DNA of 64,000 nucleotides from Hyphomicrobiales bacterium. GTDB lineage: Bacteria; Pseudomonadota; Alphaproteobacteria; Rhizobiales; Rhizobiaceae. The stretch covers positions 124,001 through 188,000 of the forward strand of contig UEIJ01000002.1 in NCBI GenBank assembly GCA_900470195.1. Reading direction: 5' to 3'. The notes under the pieces are model-generated. The model did no database searches. It was not told where the DNA came from and saw only the letters and a list, made by a program, of their open reading frames with translations. The position numbers and the translations under genes were made by a program. Below are positions 38,517 to 47,766 of this stretch, piece by piece (position 1 is the first letter of the stretch; each line of letters opens with the position of its first letter).

Positions 38517-39611
38517 ATGAGTGAGCCACAGGCGGCCTCCGCTGCACAAAAACCATCCATGCAGGACTATGAAAAGACGCTGTCGCAAAGCGCGGCGGAT
38601 GTCGCCTCCTTCGATGCGGGCGACCGGTCGCTGCTATATAGGATGCGCAATTTCCTGCATCACAACCCCGCTGCCGTGCCGCTGATCGTGCTCGTCCTGT
38701 CGCTGCTGGTGTTCGGCGTCACGCTCGGCGGCAAGTTCTTCTCCGCCTTCGCGCTGACGCTCATTTTGCAGCAGGTCGCCATCACCGGCATTGTCGCGGC
38801 GGCGCAGACCCTCGTGATCCTCACCGCCGGTATCGATCTTTCGGTCGGCGCCATCATGGTGCTGTCCTCGGTGGTGATGGGCCAGTTCACTTTCCGTTAC
38901 GGGCTTCCCGCCGAACTTTCCATTCTCTGCGGCTTTGCCACGGGCGCGCTCTGCGGCTTCATCAACGGTTTTCTGGTTGCCTATGTCCGCCTGCCGCCCT
39001 TCATCGTGACGCTTGGCATGTGGCAGGTGATCCTCGCCACCAACTTCCTCTATTCGGCCAATGAGACCATCCGCGCGCAGGAAATCACGGCGGAAGCGCC
39101 GATCCTGCAATTTTTCGGCGAAAGCATCCGCATTGGCGGCGCGGTCTTCACCTATGGCGTCATCGCCATGGTGCTCCTGGTGCTGCTGCTCTGGTATGTG
39201 CTGAACCACACCGCCTGGGGACGGCATGTCTATGCCATCGGCGACGACCCGGAAGCGGCGCAGCTTTCCGGCGTTTCGGTGAAGCCGATCCTGATGTCGG
39301 TCTATGTGCTGGCTGGCATCATCTGCGCGCTTGCGGGCTGGGCGATGATCGGCCGTCTCGGTTCGGTGTCGCCGACCGCTGGCCAGTTCGCCAATATCGA
39401 ATCCATCACCGCCGTGGTGATCGGCGGCATATCGCTCTTCGGCGGGCGCGGCTCCATCCTCGGCACCATGTTCGGCGCGCTGATCGTCGGCGTGTTTTCG
39501 CTGGGCCTGCGCCTGTGGGGCACCGATCCGCAATGGACCTATCTCCTGATCGGCGTTCTCATCATCGCCGCCGTCGCCATCGACCAGTGGATCAGAAAGG
39601 CTGCCGCATGA
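38517..39611 (+). CDS. frcC: Fructose ABC transporter, permease
   Basis: 364 residues with about ten membrane segments, BPD_transp_2 (ribose-type) permease family. Conserved segments are TLVILTAGIDLSVGAIMVLS, GFLVAYVRLPPFIVTLG and the ATPase-docking region YAIGDDPEAAQLSGVSV. A hydrophilic N-terminal tail of about 50 residues precedes the first helix. GGAGACAGAG precedes the ATG. The stop overlaps the frcA start. Confidence 0.92.
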   Translation: MSEPQAASAAQKPSMQDYEKTLSQSAADVASFDAGDRSLLYRMRNFLHHNPAAVPLIVLVLSLLVFGVTLGGKFFSAFALTLILQQVAITGIVAAAQTLVILTAGIDLSVGAIMVLSSVVMGQFTFRYGLPAELSILCGFATGALCGFINGFLVAYVRLPPFIVTLGMWQVILATNFLYSANETIRAQEITAEAPILQFFGESIRIGGAVFTYGVIAMVLLVLLLWYVLNHTAWGRHVYAIGDDPEAAQLSGVSVKPILMSVYVLAGIICALAGWAMIGRLGSVSPTAGQFANIESITAVVIGGISLFGGRGSILGTMFGALIVGVFSLGLRLWGTDPQWTYLLIGVLIIAAVAIDQWIRKAAA

Positions 39612-40387
39612 AAACGAACACCACGCCTGTTCTGTCGGCCAGGGGTCTGGTCAAGCGCTACGGTCGCGTCACCGCGCTCGACCATGCCGATTTCGACCTC
39701 TATCCGGGCGAAATCCTCGCGGTCATCGGCGATAATGGCGCAGGCAAGTCCTCGCTCATCAAGGCGCTCTCCGGCGCGATCAAGCCGGATGAGGGGGAAA
39801 TCCTGCTCGACGGCAAGCCCGTCAGCTTCCATTCGCCGATGGAAGCGCGGCAGGCGGGCATCGAGACGGTTTACCAGAACCTTGCCTTGTCGCCGGCGCT
39901 GTCCATCGCCGACAATCTGTTTCTTGGCCGCGAAATCCGCCGCAAGGGACCGCTCGGCTCGCTGTTCCGCATGCTGGATCGCGGCGCGATGGAAAAGATC
40001 GCCCGCGAAAAACTCTCCGACCTGGGCCTCATGACCATCCAGAATATCGGTCAGGCGGTGGAAACCCTTTCGGGCGGCCAGCGCCAGGGCGTTGCGGTGG
40101 CCCGCGCTGCCGCCTTCGGCTCCAAGGTGGTGATCATGGACGAGCCGACGGCCGCACTTGGCGTCAAGGAATCGCGCCGCGTGCTGGAACTGATCCTCGA
40201 CGTGAAGCGGCGCGGCATGCCCATCGTGCTCATCTCGCACAACATGCCGCATGTGTTCGAGGTCGCCGACCGCATCCATATTCATCGGCTCGGACGCCGC
40301 CTGACGGTGATCGACCCGAAGGAATATTCCATGTCGGACGCGGTAGCCCTGATGACCGGCGCGATGAGGCCGAAGGAAGCGGCTTGA
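39608..40387 (+). CDS. frcA: Fructose ABC transporter, ATP-binding protein
   Basis: 259 residues, one ABC domain: Walker A GDNGAGKSS, signature LSGGQRQGVAVARA, Walker B KVVIMDEPTAALG. A single-domain ATPase is the Frc-type arrangement, unlike the duplicated RbsA type. The ATG at 39608 overlaps the frcC stop by four bases (ATGA); an ORF start further upstream is a shadow extension. Confidence 0.93.
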   Translation: MKTNTTPVLSARGLVKRYGRVTALDHADFDLYPGEILAVIGDNGAGKSSLIKALSGAIKPDEGEILLDGKPVSFHSPMEARQAGIETVYQNLALSPALSIADNLFLGREIRRKGPLGSLFRMLDRGAMEKIAREKLSDLGLMTIQNIGQAVETLSGGQRQGVAVARAAAFGSKVVIMDEPTAALGVKESRRVLELILDVKRRGMPIVLISHNMPHVFEVADRIHIHRLGRRLTVIDPKEYSMSDAVALMTGAMRPKEAA

Positions 40388-41079
40388 AAAGACCTGCCAC
40401 GCCTTTGATAAATCGGCAGGACGAATCACGGAAACCGGACATGACGCCTATCGAGCGCGAAGCCCTGCCTTCGGAAATTCTTGCGCGGCTGGCGCAAACC
40501 GACCGACGCCTGATCGTGGCTATTGCAGGCCCACCGGGAGCCGGAAAATCCACCATGTCCGATTATCTGCTCCATGCCATCAACAACGGTGGCGAAGCGC
40601 CGTCCATCGTCGTGCCGATGGACGGGTTTCACCTCGACGACACCATTCTCGACAAGCGCGGATTGCTGAGCCGCAAGGGTTCGCCGCCCACCTTCGACTG
40701 CGCCGGGTTCGCGGCGCTGCTGCAACGGCTGAAACAGGCGGAAGGCGAAATCTTCATCCCGGTCTTCGACCGTTCGCTGGAGCTTTCCCGCGCCGCCGCA
40801 TCCGCGGTCGGGCCCGAGCATCGCGTGCTTCTGGTCGAAGGCAATTACCTCCTGCTCGATCAGGAGCCATGGGCGCAGCTTGCCCCCTTTTTCGACATGA
40901 CGGTCTATCTGGACGTGCCTTTTGCCGAGCTGGAACGCCGCCTGATCGACCGCTGGCTCGGCTTCGGCTTCGATGCCGAAACGGCCCGAAATCGCGCCCT
41001 TTCCAACGACATTCCCAATGCCGAACTCGTGGTTGCGCAATCGCGCAAGGCGGATTTTGTGGTCAGGCCCAGCGCCTGA
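40384..41079 (+). CDS. frcK: Fructose transport system kinase-like protein
   Basis: 231 residues if it starts at the TTG at 40384 (TTGA overlap with frcA, GAAGGAAG upstream). An ATG at 40441 gives 212 residues. P-loop kinase of the uridine/pantothenate kinase type: Walker A AGPPGAGKST, MDGFHLDD after it and VLLVEGNYLLLDQ. In rhizobia FrcK is encoded with frcBCA; its substrate is presumed to be the imported sugar or a nucleoside and is not proved by sequence. Confidence 0.82.
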   Translation: MKRPATPLINRQDESRKPDMTPIEREALPSEILARLAQTDRRLIVAIAGPPGAGKSTMSDYLLHAINNGGEAPSIVVPMDGFHLDDTILDKRGLLSRKGSPPTFDCAGFAALLQRLKQAEGEIFIPVFDRSLELSRAAASAVGPEHRVLLVEGNYLLLDQEPWAQLAPFFDMTVYLDVPFAELERRLIDRWLGFGFDAETARNRALSNDIPNAELVVAQSRKADFVVRPSA

Positions 41080-41176
41080 AAACGGGGAATTGCGCCTTTC
41101 AAGGGTTGCGGCGACGCGCTTGCGTCTGCATGATGGCAGAAATCGCTTCATCAGTTTCCGACCGGAATAGTTCCCC

Positions 41177-41866
41177 ATGACGACATATGTTTTCGCGCCG
41201 CCCCCGCAGCCGTTTCTGCCGGTGAAGGGAACGGATGCGCGCTTTCCCGTGCACCGTATCTATTGCGTCGGCCAGAACTATGCCGATCACGCCATCGAAA
41301 TGGGCGGCGATCCGACCCGCAACCCGCCTTTCTTCTTCCAGAAGAACCCCGACAGTCTCGTGGTCGAAGGCGGCGATTTCCCTTATCCGCCGAAGACCGA
41401 GGACGTGCATCACGAGATCGAACTCGTGGTGGCGCTGAAGACCGGCGGCACCGACATTTCCGTCGAAAAGGCGCTGGACCATGTTTATGGCTATGCCGTC
41501 GGCATCGACATGACGCGCCGCGACTTGCAGGCCGTTGCCAAGAAGGCCGGGCGCCCGTGGGAAGTGGCCAAGGCATTCGAGCACTCCGCGCCCTGTTCGG
41601 CCATCGTGCCGGTGTCGGAAATCGGTCACCCGGAAAAGGCGGCGATTTCGCTTTCCATCAATGGCGAGACGCGCCAGTCGGGCGACCTCAACCAGATGAT
41701 CTGGAAGGTGGCGGAAACCATTTCCTACCTGTCGTCGCTCTTTGAGCTGCGCCCCGGCGATCTTATCTTTACGGGTACGCCTGCGGGCGTCGGTCCGGTG
41801 AAGCGCGGCGACCGCCTGGAAGGCAAGGTCGATGGCGTGGCAACCCTCACCGTAACCGTGGTCTGA
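41177..41866 (+). CDS. Fumarylacetoacetate hydrolase family protein
   Basis: 229 residues, FAH-fold metal-dependent hydrolase. [17 protein letters not shown] is the N-terminal signature. The metal-binding acidic residues lie in [10 protein letters not shown] and [33 protein letters not shown] is the C-terminal signature. Family members act on fumarylpyruvate, acylpyruvates or oxaloacetate. The length fits the fumarylpyruvate/acylpyruvate group, but the substrate is unproved. It follows frcK by about 100 bases and may be part of the same transcript. Confidence 0.87.
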   Translation: MTTYVFAPPPQPFLPVKGTDARFPVHRIYCVGQNYADHAIEMGGDPTRNPPFFFQKNPDSLVVEGGDFPYPPKTEDVHHEIELVVALKTGGTDISVEKALDHVYGYAVGIDMTRRDLQAVAKKAGRPWEVAKAFEHSAPCSAIVPVSEIGHPEKAAISLSINGETRQSGDLNQMIWKVAETISYLSSLFELRPGDLIFTGTPAGVGPVKRGDRLEGKVDGVATLTVTVV

Positions 41867-41888
41867 TTTATCACGCGGAGGAGCTTGA

Positions 41889-42080
41889 ATGAGCATCTAT
41901 CTTCCCGATGACGTGCACGGCGCACTGGAACGCTTCATCGCCGAAAAACATCCCGGCCTCAACCAGACCGAGGCGATGACGCTTATCCTGCGCAAATGGC
42001 TGGTGCGCGAAGGCTATCTCCCGGCGGAGCCTGAACATGGCACGCCGCCGGAGGAACTGAACGCGACCAATGACGATTGA
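41889..42080 (+). CDS. Small protein of unknown function, 63 residues, RHH-like
   Basis: Begins MSIYLPDDVHGALERFIAEK and contains QTEAMTLILRKWLVREGYL, then an acidic tail. The short strand plus two helices resembles a ribbon-helix-helix protein, but the match is weak. GGAGGAGCTTGA precedes the ATG, and the gene is 22 bases after the FAH gene, so it is probably co-transcribed. Confidence 0.68.
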   Translation: MSIYLPDDVHGALERFIAEKHPGLNQTEAMTLILRKWLVREGYLPAEPEHGTPPEELNATNDD

Positions 42081-42092
42081 ACAAGGCAGCAA

Positions 42093-42311
42093 GTGACTAT
42101 GGCAAAACAGCCGCCGGAAGGAGCGGGCCGCAAGACCGCGCTCGGGCGACGCCTTTTGATTCTGACAATCCTGGCAATTCTGCTGGTGATCGCGCTCGTC
42201 TGGATGAGCATTTATCTGTTCGATCCCAATGGCGGCCTGGACTTCGATGATCTTGGTATTTTTGCTTTGGATTTCAACGCAGTAGATATGTTGCTGCACC
42301 GCGTTCTGTGA
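42093..42311 (+). CDS. Small single-span membrane protein, 72 residues
   Basis: A GTG at 42093 (AAGG five bases upstream) or an ATG at 42099. A basic N-terminus with KTALGRR is followed by one strong transmembrane helix (about residues 20-44) and an acidic end, GLDFDDLGIFALDFN. No recognised family. It is close behind the 63-residue gene, on the same strand. Confidence 0.55.
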   Translation: MTMAKQPPEGAGRKTALGRRLLILTILAILLVIALVWMSIYLFDPNGGLDFDDLGIFALDFNAVDMLLHRVL

Positions 42312-42475
42312 GCGCGTTAATCTTTTTGTTACCGTTTGAAACATTCATTTTGGCTGAGCCCTGACGTTTAGCGCTTCCGTTCGTCGCCTTTTGCATGGTA
42401 CACGACTGTCATCGACCGAAAGAATATTGACTGAAACGGGCATCCCGCGATGCCTGTAAAGCCAAGAGGATCTGG

Positions 42476-42664
42476 ATGGCATTCGAGGACATCAAGGCGG
42501 AAATTGCGCTGCTTTTCGAGCAAATGGTGAATCAGCCGCAAGACGCTCATGAAATCCGCGAAACGGTTCGCGAGAAGCTCAATGCGCTGCGCGCAAGCGG
42601 CTTGCCACTGCCAGCCGATCTGGTCGAGCTTGAAAAACGCATCGAACAAGATTTCGATTCCTGA
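42476..42664 (+). CDS. Small helical protein of unknown function, 62 residues
   Basis: Begins MAFEDIKAEIALLFEQM and contains EIRETVREKLNALRASG and LVELEKRIEQDFDS. All-helical and charged, likely a coiled coil or helical bundle. AGAGGATCTGG precedes the ATG. It ends 14 bases before the lytic transglycosylase gene, so the two may be one transcript. No family recognised. The gap 42312-42475 before it has no gene. Confidence 0.68.
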   Translation: MAFEDIKAEIALLFEQMVNQPQDAHEIRETVREKLNALRASGLPLPADLVELEKRIEQDFDS

Positions 42665-42678
42665 GAACGGGTCCGGTC

Positions 42679-43569
42679 ATGCGTCTCCAGCTTTCTTCTT
42701 CTGCTGATATGGTCCGCAAGGGCATTCTGCTTCTTGGTTGCGCCGTGGCGCTCAGCGCCTGCAACACCACCAATGACGGCAAGCCGGTGAAAACTGCGCT
42801 GATCACGCAGACCGATACGTCCAGCCAGACCGTTGCCGCCGCAGGCAGCGCCGCCGGTGCCGCGACGGATGCCGCAGGCACGGCGACCGCCGATGCAACC
42901 GCCGCCGCCGGAGCGCAGACCGTCGCCGCCGTGACCGATCCTTCCGATCCGGTCCTGCCGGCAATCGTTCCCATTCCGGGCATTCGCGGCCAGTCCGAAC
43001 CGATGATGGCCTATGCAGGCGCGCAGGCCGCCGCTTCCCCGGCCTCCGTTGCCGCCAATATGGCTTTCGAGACGCCGGACAGCGCGCCCAAGGATCTGGA
43101 TTCGCTCATCACCAAATATTCCGTCGCCTATGACGTGCCGGAGCGCCTTGTGCGCCGGGTCGTGCACCGCGAAAGCCGGTTCAATCCGGCGGCCCGCAAC
43201 GGGCCTTATTGGGGCCTGATGCAGATCACCCATCCGACCGCGCGCGGCATGGGCTATACGGGTTCGGCCAAGGGCCTGCTCGATGCGGAAACCAATCTCA
43301 AATATGCGGTTCGCTATCTGTCCGGCGCCTACAAGGTGGCGGGCGGCGATGAAAGCCAGGCGGTCCGCTATTATGCGCGCGGCTATTATTACGATGCCAA
43401 GCGCAAGGGGCTGTTGCAGGAAACGGGTCTTGACGGCAGCTGGAAGCGCAGCGGCCCGACCCGTGAGGCAGCGGCTTCCATCCAGCCGGCATCCCTGCCG
43501 GAAGGTGCGGCCACGCCGCTTCCGGGCGTCGCGCCCATCCAGGCTTCCTACACACCGGCGGCGCAATAA
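42679..43569 (+). CDS. Lytic transglycosylase (SLT domain) lipoprotein
   Basis: 296 residues. The signal ends with lipobox LSAC at about Cys28, so it is probably an outer-membrane lipoprotein. An Ala/Thr-rich stretch (about 55-85) is followed by the SLT domain at about 135-240: VHRESRFNPAARNG holds the catalytic Glu, followed by YWGLMQITHPTARGMGY and AVRYLSGAY. It cuts the glycan strand of peptidoglycan. An ATG at 42709 is an alternative start. The C-terminal tail is Pro/Ala-rich. Confidence 0.87.
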   Translation: MRLQLSSSADMVRKGILLLGCAVALSACNTTNDGKPVKTALITQTDTSSQTVAAAGSAAGAATDAAGTATADATAAAGAQTVAAVTDPSDPVLPAIVPIPGIRGQSEPMMAYAGAQAAASPASVAANMAFETPDSAPKDLDSLITKYSVAYDVPERLVRRVVHRESRFNPAARNGPYWGLMQITHPTARGMGYTGSAKGLLDAETNLKYAVRYLSGAYKVAGGDESQAVRYYARGYYYDAKRKGLLQETGLDGSWKRSGPTREAAASIQPASLPEGAATPLPGVAPIQASYTPAAQ

Positions 43570-43614
43570 ACCAACTGTCATCTTGACGCTGCAATGCAAT
43601 GGCAGTTTCCTGTT

Positions 43615-43713
43615 GAGAGCGCATCCCGAAAAGTGTGAAACGGCTTTCTGGATGCGCGTTAAAACAAGGGACTAGAGCGTCGATCTGATCCAATCAGATC
43701 GAAACGCGCTCTG
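43615..43713 (+). repeat. A-type repeat followed by a second hairpin
   Basis: 43615-43665 is an A-type copy (GAGCGCATCCCGAAAAGTGT, then CGGCTTTCTGGATGCGC). 43673-43713 holds AGAGCGT and ACGCGCTCT around GATCTGAT-CCA-ATCAGATC, a long perfect palindrome. Confidence 0.8.
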
Positions 43714-43735
43714 GAACCGACGACAGGAAGACCGC

Positions 43736-44392
43736 ATGAATGTGAGATTGCCGCATCCCATCAAGTGGAAATATGACCGGGTCGAATTGTGGGCCGATGG
43801 GATCATCCATGTTCTGGGTGTCGGGCTGGCGCTTGCCGGCGCGATTGCCATGCTGGTCTATTTCCTGCCGAACATGCCGGCGGCGACCTCGATCTCGTCG
43901 GGCGTCTACCTTGCAAGCCTTCTGGCGGCGCTTGGAATTTCCGCCGTCTACAATATCTGGCCTGTTTCCCCGACCAAATGGTTCCTGCGCCGCTTCGACC
44001 ATTCGGCGATCTACCTTTTGATTGCCGGAACCTACACGCCCTTTGCCATGCATATGGGCGACCGCGCGCTGCCGCTGCTGCTTTTCGTCTGGAGCGTGGC
44101 TTTGGTCGGCATCACGCTGAAACTGTTCATGCCGGGGCGTTTCGACCGGCTGTCGATCCTGCTTTATCTGGCGCTCGGCTGGAGCGGCGTCATGGTCTAT
44201 GACACCATGGTGCAGTCGCTGCCGCCCGCCGTCTTCTGGCTGATAGCCGCCGGCGGCATGGTCTATTCGCTGGGCGTGATCTTCCATATCTGGGAGCGGC
44301 TGCGGTTTCAGAACGCCATCTGGCACGGCTTTGTCGTGGTGGGTGCGGCGCTGCATTATTGTGCCGTGTTCTTTGTCGGCGCATGGAATTAG
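43736..44392 (+). CDS. Hemolysin III / PAQR-family membrane protein
   Basis: 218 residues, seven transmembrane helices. PAQR metal-site segments are present: FDHSAIYLLIAGTYTPF, SLGVIFHIWERL and AIWHGFVVVGAALHYCAVF, with the conserved His, Asp and Ser residues. Bacterial members are thought to be Zn-dependent membrane hydrolases related to adiponectin receptors; the hemolysin name is historical. GACAGGAAGACCGC precedes the ATG. Confidence 0.88.
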   Translation: MNVRLPHPIKWKYDRVELWADGIIHVLGVGLALAGAIAMLVYFLPNMPAATSISSGVYLASLLAALGISAVYNIWPVSPTKWFLRRFDHSAIYLLIAGTYTPFAMHMGDRALPLLLFVWSVALVGITLKLFMPGRFDRLSILLYLALGWSGVMVYDTMVQSLPPAVFWLIAAGGMVYSLGVIFHIWERLRFQNAIWHGFVVVGAALHYCAVFFVGAWN

Positions 44393-44395
44393 CAA

Positions 44396-44536
44396 AAAGG
44401 GCGGTGTCCCAGATTCAGTTTATGACGTGCCGAAAATGGTGGTTTGCGAGAACCGGAGCGGAATGTACTTTAAGGTACATGAGCACCGGAAGCGCAGTAA
44501 AACGTCATTTGCAGGCCGTCAGAAGCTGAATCCTAA
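44396..44536 (-). repeat. B-type intergenic repeat, copy 3 (complete, opposite orientation)
   Basis: On the minus strand it reads GACGGCCTGCAAATGACGTT, CTGCGCTTCCGGTGCTCATG, TACCTTAAAGTACATTCCGC and TCCGGTTCTCG, ending with ACCACCATTTTCGGC. The GTACCTTAAAGTAC core forms a hairpin. It overlaps the last codons of dnaE2. Confidence 0.8.
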
Positions 44537-47500
44537 TGAAAATCGCGGGAGTTCGGCATTATTCTAACATTCCGCGGATGATGCGCCATCTGGGACGGCG
44601 CGACGAGGCGCTGCGCCTCGCGTCCGCTCATTTCGATCAAGGCTGTCGAACGGTCCTGCAATTTCGCCGCCACCAGATGCACGACCCCTTCGGGGCTGCG
44701 CTGGATGCGGCCTTCGATATGGATCAGCCGCGCGCCCATCACTTCGCGGCGAAACGCCTTCATGATCTTCGGCCAGACGACAATATTGGCGATACCGGTT
44801 TCATCCTCGATGGTGAGAAACACCACGCCCTTGGCGCTGCCGGGGCGCTGGCGCACGGTGACGACGCCCGCCACCTTCATGCGGCGTCCGTCCGCACCTT
44901 CCTGCACGGCGCGGCAGGTGGAAACGCCTTCCGCCGCAAGCCCCTCGCGCAGATATTGCAGCGGATGCCCTTTCAGCGAAAGCCGCGTCGTTTCGTAATC
45001 GGCGATCACATGCTCGGACGCGGCCATTTCAGGCAGTTTCGTGCGCGGCTCTTCCGCCAGTTCGCTGGTCGCGGCGGCGCGAAACAGCGGCAGCGTCTCG
45101 TCATTGGGCAGGCGGCGCACGGCCCAGAGTGCTGCGCGGCGGTCGATATCGAGCGAGCCGAAGGCGTCGGCATCGGCCAAAAGCGTAAAGGCGCGCCGGT
45201 CGAGCCGCAGCCGCCGGTGCATGTCCTCGATGGTGCGGTAAGGCTCCTGCCGGTCGGCAATCAGCAGCCGGGCATCCTCCTTGGAGAATCCGTCGATCTG
45301 GCGAAAGCCCAGTCGCAGCGCCGGTCGGATATCGAGCGTATCCTCCAGAATATTGTCCCACTGGCTGAAGTTCACATCGACGGGCAGCACCGTCACGCCA
45401 TGGTCGCGGGCATCGCGCACGATCTGGGCAGGGGCGTAAAAACCCATGGGCTGGGAATTGAGAAGGGCGGCGGCGAACACTTCCGGATGGTAGCACTTGA
45501 TCCATGCGGAAATATAGACCAGATGCGCAAAGCTTGCCGCATGGCTTTCGGGAAAGCCATATTCGCCGAAACCCTTGATCTGGTTGAAGCAGTTTTCGGC
45601 AAAGCTCCGCTCGTAGCCGCGCCTGACCATGCCCTCGATCATCTTCTGCTCCATCGTATGGATGGTCCCCATCTTGCGGAAGGTGGCCATGGCGCGGCGC
45701 AACTGGTTGGCCTCGTCGGGCGTGAATTTTGCAGCCTCCATGGCAATGCGCATCGCCTGTTCCTGAAACAGCGGGACGCCCTTGGTCTTGCCGAGAATCT
45801 GCCGCAACTCGTCCGGCGGACCATGCTCCGGCGAAGGCGATGGCAGGGTGCAGGGCTCCTGTCCGTTTCGCCGCCTGAGATAAGGATGCACCATGTCGCC
45901 CTGAATGGGGCCGGGGCGCACGATGGCGACCTCGATGACGAGATCGTAGAACTCCTGTGGGCGCAGGCGCGGCAGCATGTTCATCTGGGCGCGGCTTTCC
46001 ACCTGAAACACGCCGAGCGAATCGCCCGTGCACAGCATGTCGTAGACGCGCTTGTCGTCGCGCTCGACGGTTGCCAATGTCAGCTTCTCGCCGCCATAAA
46101 GCTGCGGCTTGTGCTGGTGAATGAGGTCCAATGCCTTGCGGATGCAGGTGAGCATGCCGAGCGACAGCACATCGACCTTCATCAGTCCCAGCTCGTCAAT
46201 GTCGTCCTTGTCCCATTCGATGAAAGACCGCTTGTCCATCGCCGCCGGGCCGATGGGCACGGTCTCGTCCAGCCGGTCGCGGGTGAGCACGAAACCGCCG
46301 ACATGCTGTGACAGGTGGCGCGGAAAGCCGATCAGCGTGATGGCAAGTTCCACTGCGCGCCGGATGATGGGGTTGTCGGGATCAAGGCCCGCCTGCCTTA
46401 TATGCTGCTTGTCGATGCCGCCGCCCGATATGCCCCACACCGTATTGGCAAGCGCCGCCGTCACGTCCTCGGTCAGGCCCAGCGCCTTGCCGACATCGCG
46501 GATGGCGCTCCGGGAGCGATAGCTGATGACGGTCGCGACAATGGCGGCGCGGTCTCTTGAGTAGCGGTCATAGACATATTGCATCACCTCTTCGCGCCGC
46601 TCATGCTCGAAATCGACATCGATATCCGGCGGTTCCTGACGTTCGGCGGAGATGAAGCGCTCGAACAGGAGGTCCACTTCCGTCGGGTTCACGCCGGTAA
46701 TGCCGAGGCAGAAACAGACGACGGAATTGGCCGCCGAACCGCGGCCCTGACACAGAATCTTCTTGGAAATTGCAAACTGCACAATGTCATAGACGGTGAG
46801 GAAATAGGGCTCGTATTGAAGCTGGGCGATCAGCGCCAGCTCCTTGTTGATCAGCGCCTGCACCTTGGGCGGGATGCTGTCCGCGCCGTAATGACGGGCA
46901 GCGCCTTCCCAGGTGAGATCATGGAGATGCTGCCGTGCCGTCTTGCCGGGCGGGATGGGCTCGTCGGGATAGGCATATTTCAGCTCGTCGAGCTGGAAGG
47001 TGATCGGCGCGGCGAAATCGGCGGTTGCTGCGACGGCTTCAGGATAATCGCGGAACAATCGCGCCATTTCATGCGGCGGTTTCAGGTGGCGCTCGGCATT
47101 CTTTTCCAGCAGGCGCCCGGCATCGAAGACGGTCGTGTAGTGGCGGGTTGCCGTCAGCACATCCTGAAGCGCGCGCCGGTCCGGGTGATGATAGAGCACG
47201 TCATTGGTGGCGATCAGCGGGACATTGGCTTCGGCCGCGAAACGGGCGGTGCGTTCCGCGCGGCGTCCGTCCTGCCCCTGATGCGGCATGGCAAGCGCCA
47301 GCCAGACGGAGCCGGGCGCAGCCTTGGCGATTTCCGCCAGACGGTCGGCAAAATCCGGTTGATCTTCTTCGGGAGGAAAAACCGCGATCTGGAACTGCCG
47401 CGCGCGAAACAAAAGATCGCCCCATAGCAGATGGCATTCGCCCTTGATGGCGGCCCGGGTCTTGCCCTCCGTCAACAGGCGGCACAATTGCCCATAGGCG

Positions 47501-47766
47501 GCGCGGTCCCGCGGATAGACCACCATATCCGGCGTGCCGTCGATGAAGGACAGACGGCAGCCGATGAAAAGCCGGAAATCGCTTTTCTTGCGAATATCCT
47601 TCCATTCCGCATGGGCCCGCACCACACCGGCCAGCGTATTGCGGTCGGCAATGCCGATGCCGGACAGGCCAAGCGCATGGGCCTGCAAAACCAGTTCCTG
47701 CGGATGCGATGCGCCGCAAAGGAAGGAGAAATTGCTGGCAGCGGCCATTTCAAAATAGAGAGACAT
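44533..47766 (-). CDS. dnaE2: Error-prone DNA polymerase DnaE2 (ImuC)
   Basis: 1077 residues from the ATG at 47766 (1078 from the GTG at 47769). N-terminal PHP domain (SNFSFLCGASHPQEL, GIGIADRNTLAGVVRAH), C-family palm with PDIDVDFEHERREEVMQYVYDRY supplying catalytic aspartates, and a C-terminal OB fold (KVAGVVTVRQRPGSAKGV). It is the polymerase of the SOS mutasome with ImuA and ImuB, giving damage-induced mutagenesis. It overlaps the imuB stop, and its 3' end is inside a B-type repeat. Confidence 0.94.
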   Translation of the reverse strand: MSLYFEMAAASNFSFLCGASHPQELVLQAHALGLSGIGIADRNTLAGVVRAHAEWKDIRKKSDFRLFIGCRLSFIDGTPDMVVYPRDRAAYGQLCRLLTEGKTRAAIKGECHLLWGDLLFRARQFQIAVFPPEEDQPDFADRLAEIAKAAPGSVWLALAMPHQGQDGRRAERTARFAAEANVPLIATNDVLYHHPDRRALQDVLTATRHYTTVFDAGRLLEKNAERHLKPPHEMARLFRDYPEAVAATADFAAPITFQLDELKYAYPDEPIPPGKTARQHLHDLTWEGAARHYGADSIPPKVQALINKELALIAQLQYEPYFLTVYDIVQFAISKKILCQGRGSAANSVVCFCLGITGVNPTEVDLLFERFISAERQEPPDIDVDFEHERREEVMQYVYDRYSRDRAAIVATVISYRSRSAIRDVGKALGLTEDVTAALANTVWGISGGGIDKQHIRQAGLDPDNPIIRRAVELAITLIGFPRHLSQHVGGFVLTRDRLDETVPIGPAAMDKRSFIEWDKDDIDELGLMKVDVLSLGMLTCIRKALDLIHQHKPQLYGGEKLTLATVERDDKRVYDMLCTGDSLGVFQVESRAQMNMLPRLRPQEFYDLVIEVAIVRPGPIQGDMVHPYLRRRNGQEPCTLPSPSPEHGPPDELRQILGKTKGVPLFQEQAMRIAMEAAKFTPDEANQLRRAMATFRKMGTIHTMEQKMIEGMVRRGYERSFAENCFNQIKGFGEYGFPESHAASFAHLVYISAWIKCYHPEVFAAALLNSQPMGFYAPAQIVRDARDHGVTVLPVDVNFSQWDNILEDTLDIRPALRLGFRQIDGFSKEDARLLIADRQEPYRTIEDMHRRLRLDRRAFTLLADADAFGSLDIDRRAALWAVRRLPNDETLPLFRAAATSELAEEPRTKLPEMAASEHVIADYETTRLSLKGHPLQYLREGLAAEGVSTCRAVQEGADGRRMKVAGVVTVRQRPGSAKGVVFLTIEDETGIANIVVWPKIMKAFRREVMGARLIHIEGRIQRSPEGVVHLVAAKLQDRSTALIEMSGREAQRLVAPSQMAHHPRNVRIMPNSRDFH

